Shown here: piece after piece, positions 17,730-25,871 of the stretch
Numbering within the stretch: position 1 is the stretch's first letter
How the letters are laid out: every line of letters begins with the position of its first letter
DNA from: Deltaproteobacteria bacterium
GTDB lineage: Bacteria; Myxococcota_A; Polyangia; Polyangiales; Ga0077539
DNA: 64,000 bases
NCBI GenBank assembly: GCA_016704445.1
Contig: JADJAE010000044.1
Span: forward strand, 30,678-94,677
Reading direction: 5' to 3'
Translations under genes and position numbers: made by a program
The notes under the pieces: model-generated
Database searches by the model: none
What the model was told of the DNA's origin: nothing
What the model saw: the letters and a program-made list of their open reading frames with translations, nothing else

Positions 17730-19376
17730 ATGAGAACCGTAGCCCCCTGGATCGTCCTGCTGTGCCTCGTCGGCGCGGTCGGCTGTACGCAGACCGATGA
17801 CGGCGAGGTCATCGAGCCCTCGATGGAGGCGTCGGTGCCCCCGCCGCGAGACACCGGCTCCGCGCGGGCGGACGACGCGGCGGCGACGGACCAGGATGTC
17901 GGGGCGACGGACGTGGTCACAGCGTCGGACGCGGGGGTGATCCTCCCCAGCGACGACCTGGGTGGGAGCAGGGACGGGGGGATGACCGGCGACGACTCGG
18001 GCCTGCCGCGCGTGGGGCTGATGTCGGGCGGCGACATCTGCGGCAACGGCCTCGACGACGACCTCGACGGCTTCGTCGACCAGGACTGTGCGTGCGACCC
18101 CGGCGCCAGCCAGCCATGCTACCCCGGCCGCGCCGATCAGGCCGGCGGGACGCGCTGCCAGTGGGGCACGATGCGCTGCGCTCCGGGCGGCACCTGGCTC
18201 GCGTGCACCGGCGCCGGGAGCCCCGAGATCGAGCAGTGCAACGGCATCGACGACAACTGTGACGGGCGCGTCGACGAGGAGTGCTCGTGCCCCACCGAGG
18301 GCGCCACCCGATCCTGCTACGCCGGCCCGACCGGGACGCCCGGGGTCGGTCCCTGCCTCGGCGGCACCCAGAGCTGCGCGCGCGACACCTTCGGCGAGCT
18401 CACCTGGGGCGAGTGCGCCGGGATGGTCGTGCCCAGCTTCGAGACCTGCAACGGCGTCGACGACGACTGCGACGGGGTCGTCGACGAGGACTGCCGCTGC
18501 CGCCTCGGAGAGATCCGCTCGTGCTACCCGGGCCCGGAGGGCACCGCCGGCCGCGGGTCGTGCTTCGCGGGCACCCAGCGCTGCGTCGACCGGATGTCCG
18601 GCGGCTCGGACTGGACCGTCTGCCAGCAGTACACCGCCCCCAGCGCGGAGACCTGCAACGGCGCCGACGACGACTGCGACGGAGTCATCGACGAGGACTG
18701 CCCCTGCAGCGCCGGCGAGACGCGCCCGTGCTTCGACGGCCCCCCGGCGACGACCGCGATCGGCCAGTGCCGCGCCGGGGCGATGTCCTGCGTCGACGGC
18801 CGGTGGGGGGCGTGCGTGGGCCAGACGCTGCCCTCGCCCGAGCTCTGCAACCTCGTCGACGACAACTGCGACGGCCGCGTCGACGAGGGCTGCCTCTGCC
18901 CCTCCGGGCAGACGATGGTCTACCGCCAGCGCAACCTTCCGGTCGCGACGATGTGCGGCGTCCAGATGGGCGACGGCTGGGCGATGATGGACGACGCCTG
19001 CGAGGCGCGCCGCTGCCCCGACGGGCAGGTCTACGTGGAGGGCCCGATGCGCTTCGCGGGCTGCGTCGCGCCGCCGCCCACGTGCCGCCCCGAGCAGTTT
19101 CCCAACTACCTCCCGACCCGCGGCTGGGTCTGCGAGGCGGGCTGCCAGATGGTCATCCGCTTCGGCGGCGTCTTCGGCACCGAGGCCGTCTGCGCGGCCT
19201 GGCCCGACCAGATCGAGTGCCGGCCCACGTGCTTCCGGCACTTCCGCCCCGAGGTGCACGCCTGGGACTGCGCGTCACGCTGCGCAGGCGGCGCGGCGGG
19301 CGTGCTCTTCGCGGGCCTGCGGCTCTGCCTCCCCTGCCCGAACCCTCCGGGCGTCCGCATCCAGACCGGCGACTAG
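17730..19376 (+). CDS. lipoprotein with MopE-type CNGxDDxCDG repeats
   Basis: A 548-residue lipoprotein. The ATG at 17730 has GAGGAG about 9 bases upstream; the frame opens earlier at 17664 but this start gives a clean signal peptide ending at the lipobox VGAVGC. An Asp/Ala/Gly-rich linker follows. Residues about 110-390 hold five units of the form CNGxDDxCDGxxDExC, separated by Cys-rich spacers. The same motif is found in the copper-repressible surface protein MopE and in many myxobacterial and planctomycete surface proteins, where it is thought to bind metal. The C-terminal part (from about 410) is another Cys-rich domain of unknown type. The stop overlaps the convergent gsk stop within a CTAG at 19373-19376. 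Confidence 0.85.
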   Translation: MRTVAPWIVLLCLVGAVGCTQTDDGEVIEPSMEASVPPPRDTGSARADDAAATDQDVGATDVVTASDAGVILPSDDLGGSRDGGMTGDDSGLPRVGLMSGGDICGNGLDDDLDGFVDQDCACDPGASQPCYPGRADQAGGTRCQWGTMRCAPGGTWLACTGAGSPEIEQCNGIDDNCDGRVDEECSCPTEGATRSCYAGPTGTPGVGPCLGGTQSCARDTFGELTWGECAGMVVPSFETCNGVDDDCDGVVDEDCRCRLGEIRSCYPGPEGTAGRGSCFAGTQRCVDRMSGGSDWTVCQQYTAPSAETCNGADDDCDGVIDEDCPCSAGETRPCFDGPPATTAIGQCRAGAMSCVDGRWGACVGQTLPSPELCNLVDDNCDGRVDEGCLCPSGQTMVYRQRNLPVATMCGVQMGDGWAMMDDACEARRCPDGQVYVEGPMRFAGCVAPPPTCRPEQFPNYLPTRGWVCEAGCQMVIRFGGVFGTEAVCAAWPDQIECRPTCFRHFRPEVHAWDCASRCAGGAAGVLFAGLRLCLPCPNPPGVRIQTGD

Positions 19377-20680
19377 CGCGCCCAGTACGCCTCGTCGTCG
19401 AGCCCCTCTTCGCGCTCTGGCAGTCCCCGCGTGAGCCGCGGGGACGACTGCGCGAGCACCTCGTAGCTCACCCGGTTGGCGTAGCGGCACACCTGGCTCA
19501 TCGACGAGTACGTCAAGAACGCGCGCACGTGCTTCGCGGAGTTCGGGACGCTCGAGCGATGGAAGCGGTTGGCGCTCATGTCGTGCAGCAGCGCCGACAG
19601 CGCCGCGTCGCCCGCGCCGTTGGTGCTGGTGATGCGGTCGGGGCCTCCGTGGTAGGGCCCGATGTGCGCGAAGACCTTGATCGGCTGCGTGCAGCTCGCG
19701 CGCAGCATCGGACGGCTGAACTCGTAGCGGTTGAACTCCGCGATGGCGCCGGGGAGCAGCGGATAGCGCGTCTCGCGCTTCACCTCGTCGTCCGTGTGGC
19801 CCGCGAGGTAGAGCCCCGTGGGCCCCGCCGTGCACAGCACCATGTCGGTGAGATCGAGCGCCCGGTCGCACGCGAGCAGCGGGTCGGACTCGCCGGTGAG
19901 CGCCTCGGCCTCCTCCTCGTTCATCGCGACGACGTCGACGTGCTCGCGGATGAACGACCGCCAGAACTCGGGGCGCTCGGCGATCACGAAGCGCGTGCCG
20001 AGCGTGAGCACCACCGGGACGCCGCGCTCCTTCGCGAGCGCGAGCGCGCGGCGGGTGGCGTCCGGCATCGGGTCGGACTCCTTGCAGCGCATCAGGTAGG
20101 CGGAGATCACCAGGCTCGACGCGCCGTCGAAGATCGCGGGCGGCACGCTCTCCGGCCGAAGTCCGTTCATCTGCCCCTCGCTGATGGCGAAGGTGCGCTC
20201 GCCGTCCGGCGTGACCAGCGCGAAGCAGCGACCGATCGGGCCGTCGACCGGCTGGAGGTGGTCGAGGTTCACCCGGCTCGAGGTGTTCGAGAGGTAGCGG
20301 TAGCCCGAGGTGCCGAGGCGGATCTCCTCGCTCATCACGCCGAGCAGAATCGACGCGTCGTCGGCGAGCAGCGAGTAGTTGTGCAGGGTGTTGCCGACGG
20401 TGCCGCCCGCGAACTCGTACAGGATGAGCTTGTCGCGCAGCAGCTCGTCGTAGAGCGCGCTCGCCTTCTCGTTGGGGATGACGATCGATGCGCCCTTCGC
20501 GAGCCCGTAGCGCGCGAGGAGGGCGTCGGGCACGCGAGCGTCGATGTCGACGAGCGTCTGATCGACGCCGACGACGTGCGTCTTCGCAGACTGCGCGGTG
20601 ATGCCCGCGTAGAGGAAGAGCGGATCGCGCGCCTGGATGGGGAAGTAGTGCTTGTGCTTGCGGCGGCCGGGGAATCGCAT
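19373..20680 (-). CDS. gsk: inosine-guanosine kinase
   Basis: A 435-residue PfkB-family kinase that phosphorylates inosine and guanosine to IMP and GMP (purine salvage, cytoplasm). The match to Escherichia coli Gsk (434 residues), recalled from memory, runs along the whole length, including the start MRFPGRRKHKHYFPIQARDP, VVGVDQTLVDI, FAGGTVGNTLHNYS, VDGPIGRCFALV, AMNEEEAEALTGE, the ATP-site NGAGD motif and the end SPRLTRGLPERE. Such full-length closeness to an enterobacterial enzyme is uncommon for genes in this window. The gene is flanked by a convergent lipoprotein gene (sharing CTAG) and, upstream, by a frameshifted lipoprotein gene whose uncorrected frame would run into gsk. Confidence 0.93.
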   Translation of the reverse strand: MRFPGRRKHKHYFPIQARDPLFLYAGITAQSAKTHVVGVDQTLVDIDARVPDALLARYGLAKGASIVIPNEKASALYDELLRDKLILYEFAGGTVGNTLHNYSLLADDASILLGVMSEEIRLGTSGYRYLSNTSSRVNLDHLQPVDGPIGRCFALVTPDGERTFAISEGQMNGLRPESVPPAIFDGASSLVISAYLMRCKESDPMPDATRRALALAKERGVPVVLTLGTRFVIAERPEFWRSFIREHVDVVAMNEEEAEALTGESDPLLACDRALDLTDMVLCTAGPTGLYLAGHTDDEVKRETRYPLLPGAIAEFNRYEFSRPMLRASCTQPIKVFAHIGPYHGGPDRITSTNGAGDAALSALLHDMSANRFHRSSVPNSAKHVRAFLTYSSMSQVCRYANRVSYEVLAQSSPRLTRGLPEREEGLDDEAYWAR

Positions 20681-20766
20681 GGTCGAGGCCCGCGTGACGT
20701 TGAGGGCCGACGTTACCACGAGGGGCGCGGACCGCCGTGGCCGCAGCGACCGGGTCGCTCGGCTCG

Positions 20767-21337
20767 CTACTCGGCGATGAGCCGGAAGGGCTGCGCCTCG
20801 CCGCTGTCCGAGCGCACCACCACGCAGAGGGCCTCGGGGGGTGTCTTCGACCGTGAGGCGGGTGGAGACCAGGCCGGTGGCGAAGGGAGCGCAGGCGGTG
20901 AGGCCCTCGGTGGTGGTCACCTGGCCGAGGTCGAAGCGCGCGTCGACGGCGTGCGTCACGTCGATGCGGTACGAGCCGCCCGCCATGGGCCGCAGGATGA
21001 AGTGCCGACCCGCGTCCGAGGCGAGGAGCGAGCCGCGAACGCACCCGGCCATCGGGAGCGCGGTCGCCATGGTGACCGCAGAGGGCGGGGCCACCGGGCA
21101 CCACGGGCTCGCCGCGATGGACGCCGCGGCGTCGTCGATGGTGATTGCTTCGGTGATCGAGGGCGCCGCGCCCGTCACCGGCAGCTCCCGGTCGGCCGAG
21201 AGGGTCACGAGGCCCTCGCCGACGACCTGGGTCAGCGCGTTGTCACTCTCCATGGCGAGCGACTCGGGGCCGCCCGCGCAGCCAGTCGCCACGACCGCCG
21301 CCATCGCGAGACCCGACAACCAGATGATGTTCTTCAT
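20767..21337 (-). CDS. small lipoprotein, apparent frameshift in a G6 run
   Basis: The ATG at 21335-21337 opens a lipoprotein signal MKNIIWLSGLAMAAVVATGC with lipobox ATGC. The mature part has two cysteines and reads normally up to STRLTVEDTP. There, at the run of six G (plus strand) at 20836-20841, the open frame slides into Arg/Gly-rich nonsense. One base off, the sequence gives EALCVVVRSDSGEAQPF RLIAE and a stop at 20767-20769, a much more protein-like ending. Removing one base from the run gives 189 residues. Either a homopolymer error or a real mutation. Function unknown; the second half pairs regularly spaced acidic and hydrophobic residues as in a beta domain. Confidence 0.65.
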
Positions 21338-21725
21338 AGGAGCGCTCCATTCAGCAACCCGGCCGACTCTTGCGAGTCCCGTAGGCTTTGCGTCCCCCGC
21401 TCGCGCGAGGTTTGCCGTTGTGTGGACCGAGGGGCCCGTCGCACCGCAGGTGCGCTGTGTGGCCCGTTCACTCCCTATGATCGGCAGGGCTGCCAGGAAC
21501 CTTAATGGGAAAAGTACGCCCCCCGCTTCGGGCTCCCGCGGCCTCGCTGCCGTCACCTCCCCGTCGGATCCGACGGGAGCGCCACGCAGTCGGGCCTCTG
21601 CGAGATGGCCCACGCAGGGTGCCTGGGGGCCTCCGCATCGGAAGCGTTGATGCCAACGGCATCGCCGAAGCGCTCTCGCGAATCCCGACCACGAGCCGTA
21701 GCGCAGAAGGGGCGTAGGCACCGCC
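21338..21725. other. intergenic stretch, no gene supported
   Basis: These 388 bases lie between the divergent lipoprotein gene and the truncated gene at 21726. Short open frames exist on both strands (for example 21505-21717), but they are Arg/Pro-rich, lack a ribosome site and resemble nothing. The stretch probably holds two divergent promoters. Nothing else was seen. Confidence 0.5.
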
Positions 21726-21917
21726 ATGACGACGCGCCCGCCACCACCGTCAGACCCACCCGCTGGGACTACCCCCGGCTCCACGGGCTCGATGGAGATC
21801 ACCGTCGACATCGCCCGCCTCCTCGACATGCGCGCGAGGGGGCTCATCACGGTCGACGAGATCGGCCTTGTGCTGCGCACCATGGATTTCTGTATGGGCC
21901 GGGGAGAGGCAGCGAAG
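21726..21917 (+). pseudogene. 5' fragment of a gene cut by the insertion sequence
   Basis: The ATG at 21726 opens 64 residues before the left inverted repeat of the insertion sequence. The start is Pro/Thr/Gly-rich; the next part, MEITVDIARLLDMRARGLIT followed by VDEIGLVLRTMDFCMGRGE, looks like a normal helical protein. The open frame continues about 90 codons into the insertion sequence, but that part is element DNA read in a non-coding frame. The true 3' end is not on the other side of the element, so it has been lost. Family not recognised. Confidence 0.6.
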
Positions 21918-21939
21918 GGGTGTGGCTCCCATCGTGCTC
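21918..21939 (+). repeat. left terminal inverted repeat of the IS
   Basis: Twenty-two bases that are the exact reverse complement of 23472-23493. The transposase stop codon (21938-21940) falls inside its inner edge. Confidence 0.9.
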
Positions 21940-23368
21940 ATGCGACACGGCGGACATCCCGCCGCTTCGCCTCCAGCGTGAGTTCGAGTGCAGCCACCCA
22001 CCGATGGCTGAGATGCAGTGCGCGTAGCCGTACGATCTCTTCACCACTGGCGTCCTTCCAGCGTGCGCCCGAGCGCTTGAAACGCACATTGAAGAGACTC
22101 TTGCAGGTCGCCTCGACGGGGCCGCTGCCCACGGGTCGGCCGGCAGCCCGCGCGATCGCGTACTCCAGCCGCCCGGCGCCGCCTTGATTCGCCAGGAAGG
22201 TCAGCGCGTCGTGCACGGGCCGATCCTTCTGCTCGCGCGGCTCTTCGAGCCCCCAGGCGGTGACCTCCGCCTGCAACTCCCTCCATGCCCCGGACTTGTT
22301 CAGCAACCGCAGCCTCCAGCGGGTGAGCCACGCCGTGGCCTGGGGCGCCTCGAAGCGCCGCCGCGCTGCTTTGCCCATCTTCTCCAGGAAGTGCCACAGG
22401 TCCACCAGCCGGGCGATCGCCCGTCCGAGCGCTGCCTCGGTCAACGCCTCGCCGAGCAGGTTCCACATCTCCACCGCGCCGTCGCACAGCAGCGTAACTT
22501 GAAGCGTCGGGCGCATGCCCAGCAAGGTCATCACGTCATCCTTCAAGCCGAGCACCAGGCCGTCCACATCCCCGCCCGGCATCCGCCCATAGCGGATCGT
22601 GTGCAGCCCCTTGCCGGAGGCGTCGTGGATCGTCACGGTCGCGCAGTACGCCATGTGCCAGAGCCGCACGACAGGCCGCTTCGCCGCGCCCTTGGCGGGC
22701 CGCCCACGGGGTCGTCGCCGGGGCTCTTCCATCGGCACCGCCACGCGGTCGAGCGAGATCACAACACCCGTGGCCTCGACCGGCAGCGCATAGGCGGCAA
22801 TGAGCGCCGACTCGACCCGCTCGCGCTCCTGCATGACGAGCTCGCCGACCCGGTGAGCGACCCGCTCGAAGCTCGCGCGGCTGTAGGGCAGGACGCCGAG
22901 CTGATGGGCCGCTTGAGTGGCTTCGCGACTGGGGTCCAGTTGCACGAGAAAGGCCATCGCGGTGCAGGTCTGGGGCAGCCAGCCGGCGCCGACGACGCCC
23001 ACGCGTACGCCGATCGGATCGACCGTCGTAGCGTAGGGATCCCCCGCCGGGCGATAGCGCGTGCGCGTCACGACCACCGGCCCGGCGAGCGTGTAGTAGG
23101 TCGCCTCGCGGCGCAGCACGGGACGGTGGAGTCGGCCGCCGATGAGCAGGCGGGGCACCTGGCGATCACACGCGGCGAGGATCGTCTGGTGCAGCGATCG
23201 TTGCACCTCGGCGCCGAGCGTCGCCACCGCGCGCTCGACCGCGGCGTAGTCGAAGGGCTCGTCCGACCGGGCGTGCTCGACGGCCGCGAGGGTGAACGTC
23301 ACGGCGTGGCTCAGGACGTCAGCGAGGGGCTTGAGGGCGGCGGGAAGATGAAGGACGATCGGCTCCAC
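21938..23368 (-). CDS. ISKra4-like transposase
   Basis: A 476-residue DDE-type transposase, the only gene of the insertion sequence, apparently intact. Family-type motifs: GVVISLDRVAVPMEE (first Asp, about residue 207), LLCDGAVEMWNLLGEAL (second Asp, about 285), IARLVDLWHFLEKMGKAARR, and GRPVGSGPVEATCKSLFNVR with the catalytic Glu, followed by RFKRSGARWKDASGEEIVRLR. These are the blocks of ISKra4 transposases. A basic RPRGRPAKGAAKRP segment near 225 may contact DNA. The ATG start is used; no promoter was identified, and expression may depend on outside transcription. Confidence 0.88.
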   Translation of the reverse strand: MEPIVLHLPAALKPLADVLSHAVTFTLAAVEHARSDEPFDYAAVERAVATLGAEVQRSLHQTILAACDRQVPRLLIGGRLHRPVLRREATYYTLAGPVVVTRTRYRPAGDPYATTVDPIGVRVGVVGAGWLPQTCTAMAFLVQLDPSREATQAAHQLGVLPYSRASFERVAHRVGELVMQERERVESALIAAYALPVEATGVVISLDRVAVPMEEPRRRPRGRPAKGAAKRPVVRLWHMAYCATVTIHDASGKGLHTIRYGRMPGGDVDGLVLGLKDDVMTLLGMRPTLQVTLLCDGAVEMWNLLGEALTEAALGRAIARLVDLWHFLEKMGKAARRRFEAPQATAWLTRWRLRLLNKSGAWRELQAEVTAWGLEEPREQKDRPVHDALTFLANQGGAGRLEYAIARAAGRPVGSGPVEATCKSLFNVRFKRSGARWKDASGEEIVRLRALHLSHRWVAALELTLEAKRRDVRRVA

Positions 23369-23471
23369 GGGGCATCCTGCGGGTGAGTGTTCAGCAACCC
23401 CTCGGTCGCATGGCTCTGCCCCGCCTTCAACCCCGCCCCATCACGTCGCCGCCAGGAGCTCCCAGGACCCC

Positions 23472-23493
23472 GAGCACGATGGGAGCCACACCC
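23472..23493 (-). repeat. right terminal inverted repeat of the IS
   Basis: Exact reverse complement of 21918-21939. It adds a short artificial tail (VWLPSC onward) to the truncated gene to its right. Confidence 0.9.
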
Positions 23494-24445
23494 GATCGGG
23501 GTGCCCGGGCTTCAAGGAAGTGAATCCCCTGTTGGGATTGCGCGGGTCGATGTACCGATCGATCGGCCAGGTCGGATCCTGCGCCGACCCTGGGGTGTAC
23601 GTATAGAATCGCAGGTTGAGGTCGCGGTCGTCGCCCCACCCCGCCGCGCCGATGTCGTAGACGGAGAGCGCGTCGGAGCAGGGCTGCCCCGCCTCGGCAT
23701 ATCGGCAATCGCGCACCGAGCCGTCTTCTTCATCGCTGATGACCACGATGCCCAGCACGGCGTCGGGGCGCACGAAGCCCGCGTTGGCGTCGGTGTTCCC
23801 GGCCTGCTCGCGGGGGTTGCGCACCACCAGGGCGCGGTAGGCCGACTCGAGCTGCTGCTCCAGGCCACAGCCCTGCGTGGAGAGGAATGCGTTGCAGACG
23901 AAGTCCTCTCGAAACCCGTCGGCGTTCGTGGAGTCCGCGTCGAAGGTGAGAAAGCTCGGGTACTGGTTGGGATCGGTGGTGCAGCGCGCCGGGCGCGACC
24001 CCGCGGGCAGCGTGGTCCAGGGGCGGTGCGCGGCAAGGGCGCGGCCCGAGCGGATGGGATTGAGCAGCCCGTCGTCGCCCACGTCCGCGCTGACGTTGCA
24101 GCTCCCGACATTGGAGCCCGGGGTCCCGAGGTCGGAGGAGACCACCGCGACGTGGAGGCTCTTCACCGGCGGGTGCGCCGGGCGCCCGGTGGCGGGGTCG
24201 ACCGGAGGGGCGACGAGCTGGTCGATGAGCACGCGAAACTGCGCCCCGAGGCGCTGCTGATACGCGCTCATGGAGTTGGAGTTGTCGACCACGAAGAGCA
24301 TGTCGACGCTGTCGACTCCGTTGTTGAATATCTCCGTGGTGAAGCTCGCGTTGAGCCGCTCGACGGGCTGCGCGCTGGGGCGCTCCAGGCACCCGCACAA
24401 CACCGCCGCCACCCCAATGGACCATCGGGAAGATTGTCTCGTCAT
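23494..24445 (-). pseudogene. vWA-domain lipoprotein, 3' end removed by the IS
   Basis: The ATG at 24443-24445 opens a lipoprotein (MTRQSSRWSIGVAAVLCGC, lipobox VLCGC). The mature part carries a von Willebrand A domain: DMLFVVDNSNSMSAYQQ has the MIDAS DxSxS, then LHVAVVSSDLGTPG and VVISDEEDG. Six or more cysteines are present. Such surface lipoproteins are common in Myxococcota and usually bind partners through a metal ion. The natural sequence ends at the IS edge after KPGHPDR, about 317 residues from the start, and the open frame then runs 17 codons into the element before stopping at 23441. The missing 3' end is not found beyond the element. Probably non-functional or altered. Confidence 0.75.
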
Positions 24446-24532
24446 CGCAATGCCTCCTGTTCAGGGAGGCACTAGAGCAACGAAGGGGCCACTGCGCTTT
24501 CATGGGATATCCCTCGTGGGATGTCCCTCGAG

Positions 24533-24558
24533 CCGCCACCGCCGGTTGGCGGCGGGTG
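24533..24558 (-). terminator. GC-rich hairpin after the kinase/phosphatase gene
   Basis: An imperfect GC-rich stem built from CCGCCACCGCCGG and its near-complement CGGCGGGTGG, 16 bases beyond the stop of the minus-strand gene at 24574. No clear T run follows, so this is only a candidate. Confidence 0.35.
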
Positions 24559-24573
24559 GGCACCGGAGGCGCC

Positions 24574-25512
24574 TCAGCGGAAGAAGTCCGCCTGGTCGAC
24601 GAAGCGCACGCCCGCCCGCGCGGCGAAGGTGCGGTCGGTGGTCATGTCGCCCACCATCACGACCTGCGCCCGGTCGAGCTTGTACTTCTCGATGAAGGCC
24701 ACCCCGAGGCCCGGCATGGGCTTCCTGCACCAGCAGCTGATGGGCGCCGGATCATGCGGGCAGAAGGCCACCTCGATGTCCACCCCGAGCAGCTCGTTGG
24801 TGCGGGCGAAGCACCGCCGGGCTCCCTCTTCGGAGAGGGTCCCCTTGGAGACGGCGCTCTGGTTGGAGACCCCCAGCAGCCGATATCCCTCGGCCGCATA
24901 TCGCTTGAGCACCTCGGCGCGCCCCGGCAGCACCTCCACGTCGTCCGGCGTCAGCGGGTACTTGTCGCCGCTCTTCGTCCGCCGGAGCGTCCCGTCGTAG
25001 TCGAGCAGCAGGGCCTTCTGCGTATATCCCCCAGGCTGCGCTCCCCGCTGGAAGGCGACCTTCTCGATGGAGGCGAATCCCTCCGCCGCGGTGGGCGCTT
25101 CGAAGAGCTTCCGATGTCGGAAGAGCACCGCGGGGCCATAGGTGTTCGGATCGCTGCGACCGGCCTGCTTGATCTCTGTTGGGGAGAGCAGCCGTCCGTG
25201 CGCCCTCACCAGCCGCTCGACGGCGTTGTACTGGGCCTGCTCGATGGTGCTGTCGAGCCACACGCAGCGCGCGGGGACGCCCCGGCGGCGGGCCACGGCG
25301 AGCACCGAGGCGCGAGACTCCCGGGTGGCGTAGGTGTTGTCGAGCACCACGGGAGATCCCTCGTCGAGGGCGCTCTCCACCAGGGGGCAGAGCTGGTCGA
25401 GGGTGAGGTCTCCGAGCGAGTCGCGGTTGATGCGACGGTGCCCGTTGAAGTGTTGCGCCGTCCACGTCGACTTGCCCGACGCGGGGTATCCCATCACCAG
25501 CACGATCTCCAT
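24574..25512 (-). CDS. bifunctional P-loop kinase / HAD phosphatase (PNKP-like)
   Basis: A 312-residue fusion. The N-terminal half is a P-loop kinase: Walker A GYPASGKST at 8-16, VVLDNTYATRESRA with the LDNT motif at about 57-60 typical of polynucleotide-kinase-like enzymes. The C-terminal half is a HAD phosphatase: DYDGTL at 171-176, VSNQSAVSKG near 215, CPHD...CWCRKP at 251-265 (the Cys/His zinc loop of HisB/GmhB-type phosphatases) and MVGDMTTD near 286. In eukaryotic and phage PNKP the same two activities (5'-kinase and 3'-phosphatase) repair nucleic-acid ends, although there the domain order varies. Small-molecule substrates are also possible. The ATG at 25512 starts directly at the P-loop strand; an upstream extension in frame lacks similarity. 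Confidence 0.82.
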   Translation of the reverse strand: MEIVLVMGYPASGKSTWTAQHFNGHRRINRDSLGDLTLDQLCPLVESALDEGSPVVLDNTYATRESRASVLAVARRRGVPARCVWLDSTIEQAQYNAVERLVRAHGRLLSPTEIKQAGRSDPNTYGPAVLFRHRKLFEAPTAAEGFASIEKVAFQRGAQPGGYTQKALLLDYDGTLRRTKSGDKYPLTPDDVEVLPGRAEVLKRYAAEGYRLLGVSNQSAVSKGTLSEEGARRCFARTNELLGVDIEVAFCPHDPAPISCWCRKPMPGLGVAFIEKYKLDRAQVVMVGDMTTDRTFAARAGVRFVDQADFFR

Positions 25513-25546
25513 GGCTACGGTTCTCTCAGGTATCAGTTCAGGGGGG

Positions 25547-25799
25547 TGCAAGCCGCTCGTTTGACGCTGGGGTTCGCGCGTTGGCGCTCACCCCAGGCTA
25601 TAACAAGTGACGACCCCGCGTTCGCGGGGTCTTTCGTACCGAAACTCGATGGACCTTCCGGAAGCTCCAATCGACGTGCCGTGGGCTCCATCGAAGTGGC
25701 ATTCCTGTTCGAAAGACCCCGCGAACGCGGGGTCGTCACTTGTTATAGCCTGGGGTGAGCGCCAACGCGCGAACCCCAGCGTCAAACGGACGGCTTGCA
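25547..25799. repeat. large inverted repeat (90-base arms)
   Basis: Arms at 25547-25636 and 25710-25799 are reverse complements with two mismatches near the outer end, separated by a 73-base loop. Each arm contains its own 9-bp hairpin (GACCCCGCG / CGCGGGGTC at 25612-25631 and 25715-25734) followed inward by TTT, which resembles a rho-independent terminator pointing into the loop. The structure lies between the divergent starts/ends of the PNKP-like gene and the unknown gene at 25872. No gene is supported in the loop. It resembles a miniature mobile element or a cruciform or RNA-hairpin element. Confidence 0.8.
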
Positions 25800-25814
25800 T
25801 CACCGCTGAACTGC

Positions 25815-25850
25815 TACGCGCGAACCCCAAGCGTCAAACGAGCGGCTTGC
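25815..25850 (-). repeat. partial third copy of the inverted-repeat arm
   Basis: Bases 25815-25850 repeat the outer 35 bases of the right arm (25766-25798) with small differences, and the flank CCCCCTGAACTG just after it is the reverse complement of CAGTTCAGGGGGG at 25534-25546 left of the element. The whole unit therefore has nested inverted ends, as if copies had inserted beside each other. Confidence 0.7.
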
Positions 25851-25871
25851 CCCCCTGAACTGCTTCCCGCT

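Larger units (their letters stand above)
21918..23493 (-). mobile_element. ISKra4-family-like insertion sequence
   Basis: A 1576-base element bounded by a 22-base perfect terminal inverted repeat at 21918-21939 and 23472-23493 (starts GGGTGTGGCTCCC). It holds one transposase gene on the minus strand. The transposase is of the ISKra4 type, and the element length fits the shorter members of that family. No target-site duplication is visible: the left flank (ending GGCAGCGAAG) and the right flank (beginning GATCGGGG) share no repeat. The two flanks are the 5' parts of two different genes pointing toward each other, so DNA between them was probably lost after insertion. Confidence 0.85.

Noticed and set aside
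21505..21717. 70-codon plus-strand open frame
   Set aside because: Arg/Pro-rich composition typical of a random frame in GC-rich DNA, no ribosome site.
25547..25850. CRISPR-like array
   Set aside because: Only two inverted arms and one partial copy exist; no regular direct repeats with spacers and no cas genes.
25547..25850. Integron attC site
   Set aside because: The hairpin arms suggested it, but no GTTRRRY/RYYYAAC core pair in the right place and no integrase.
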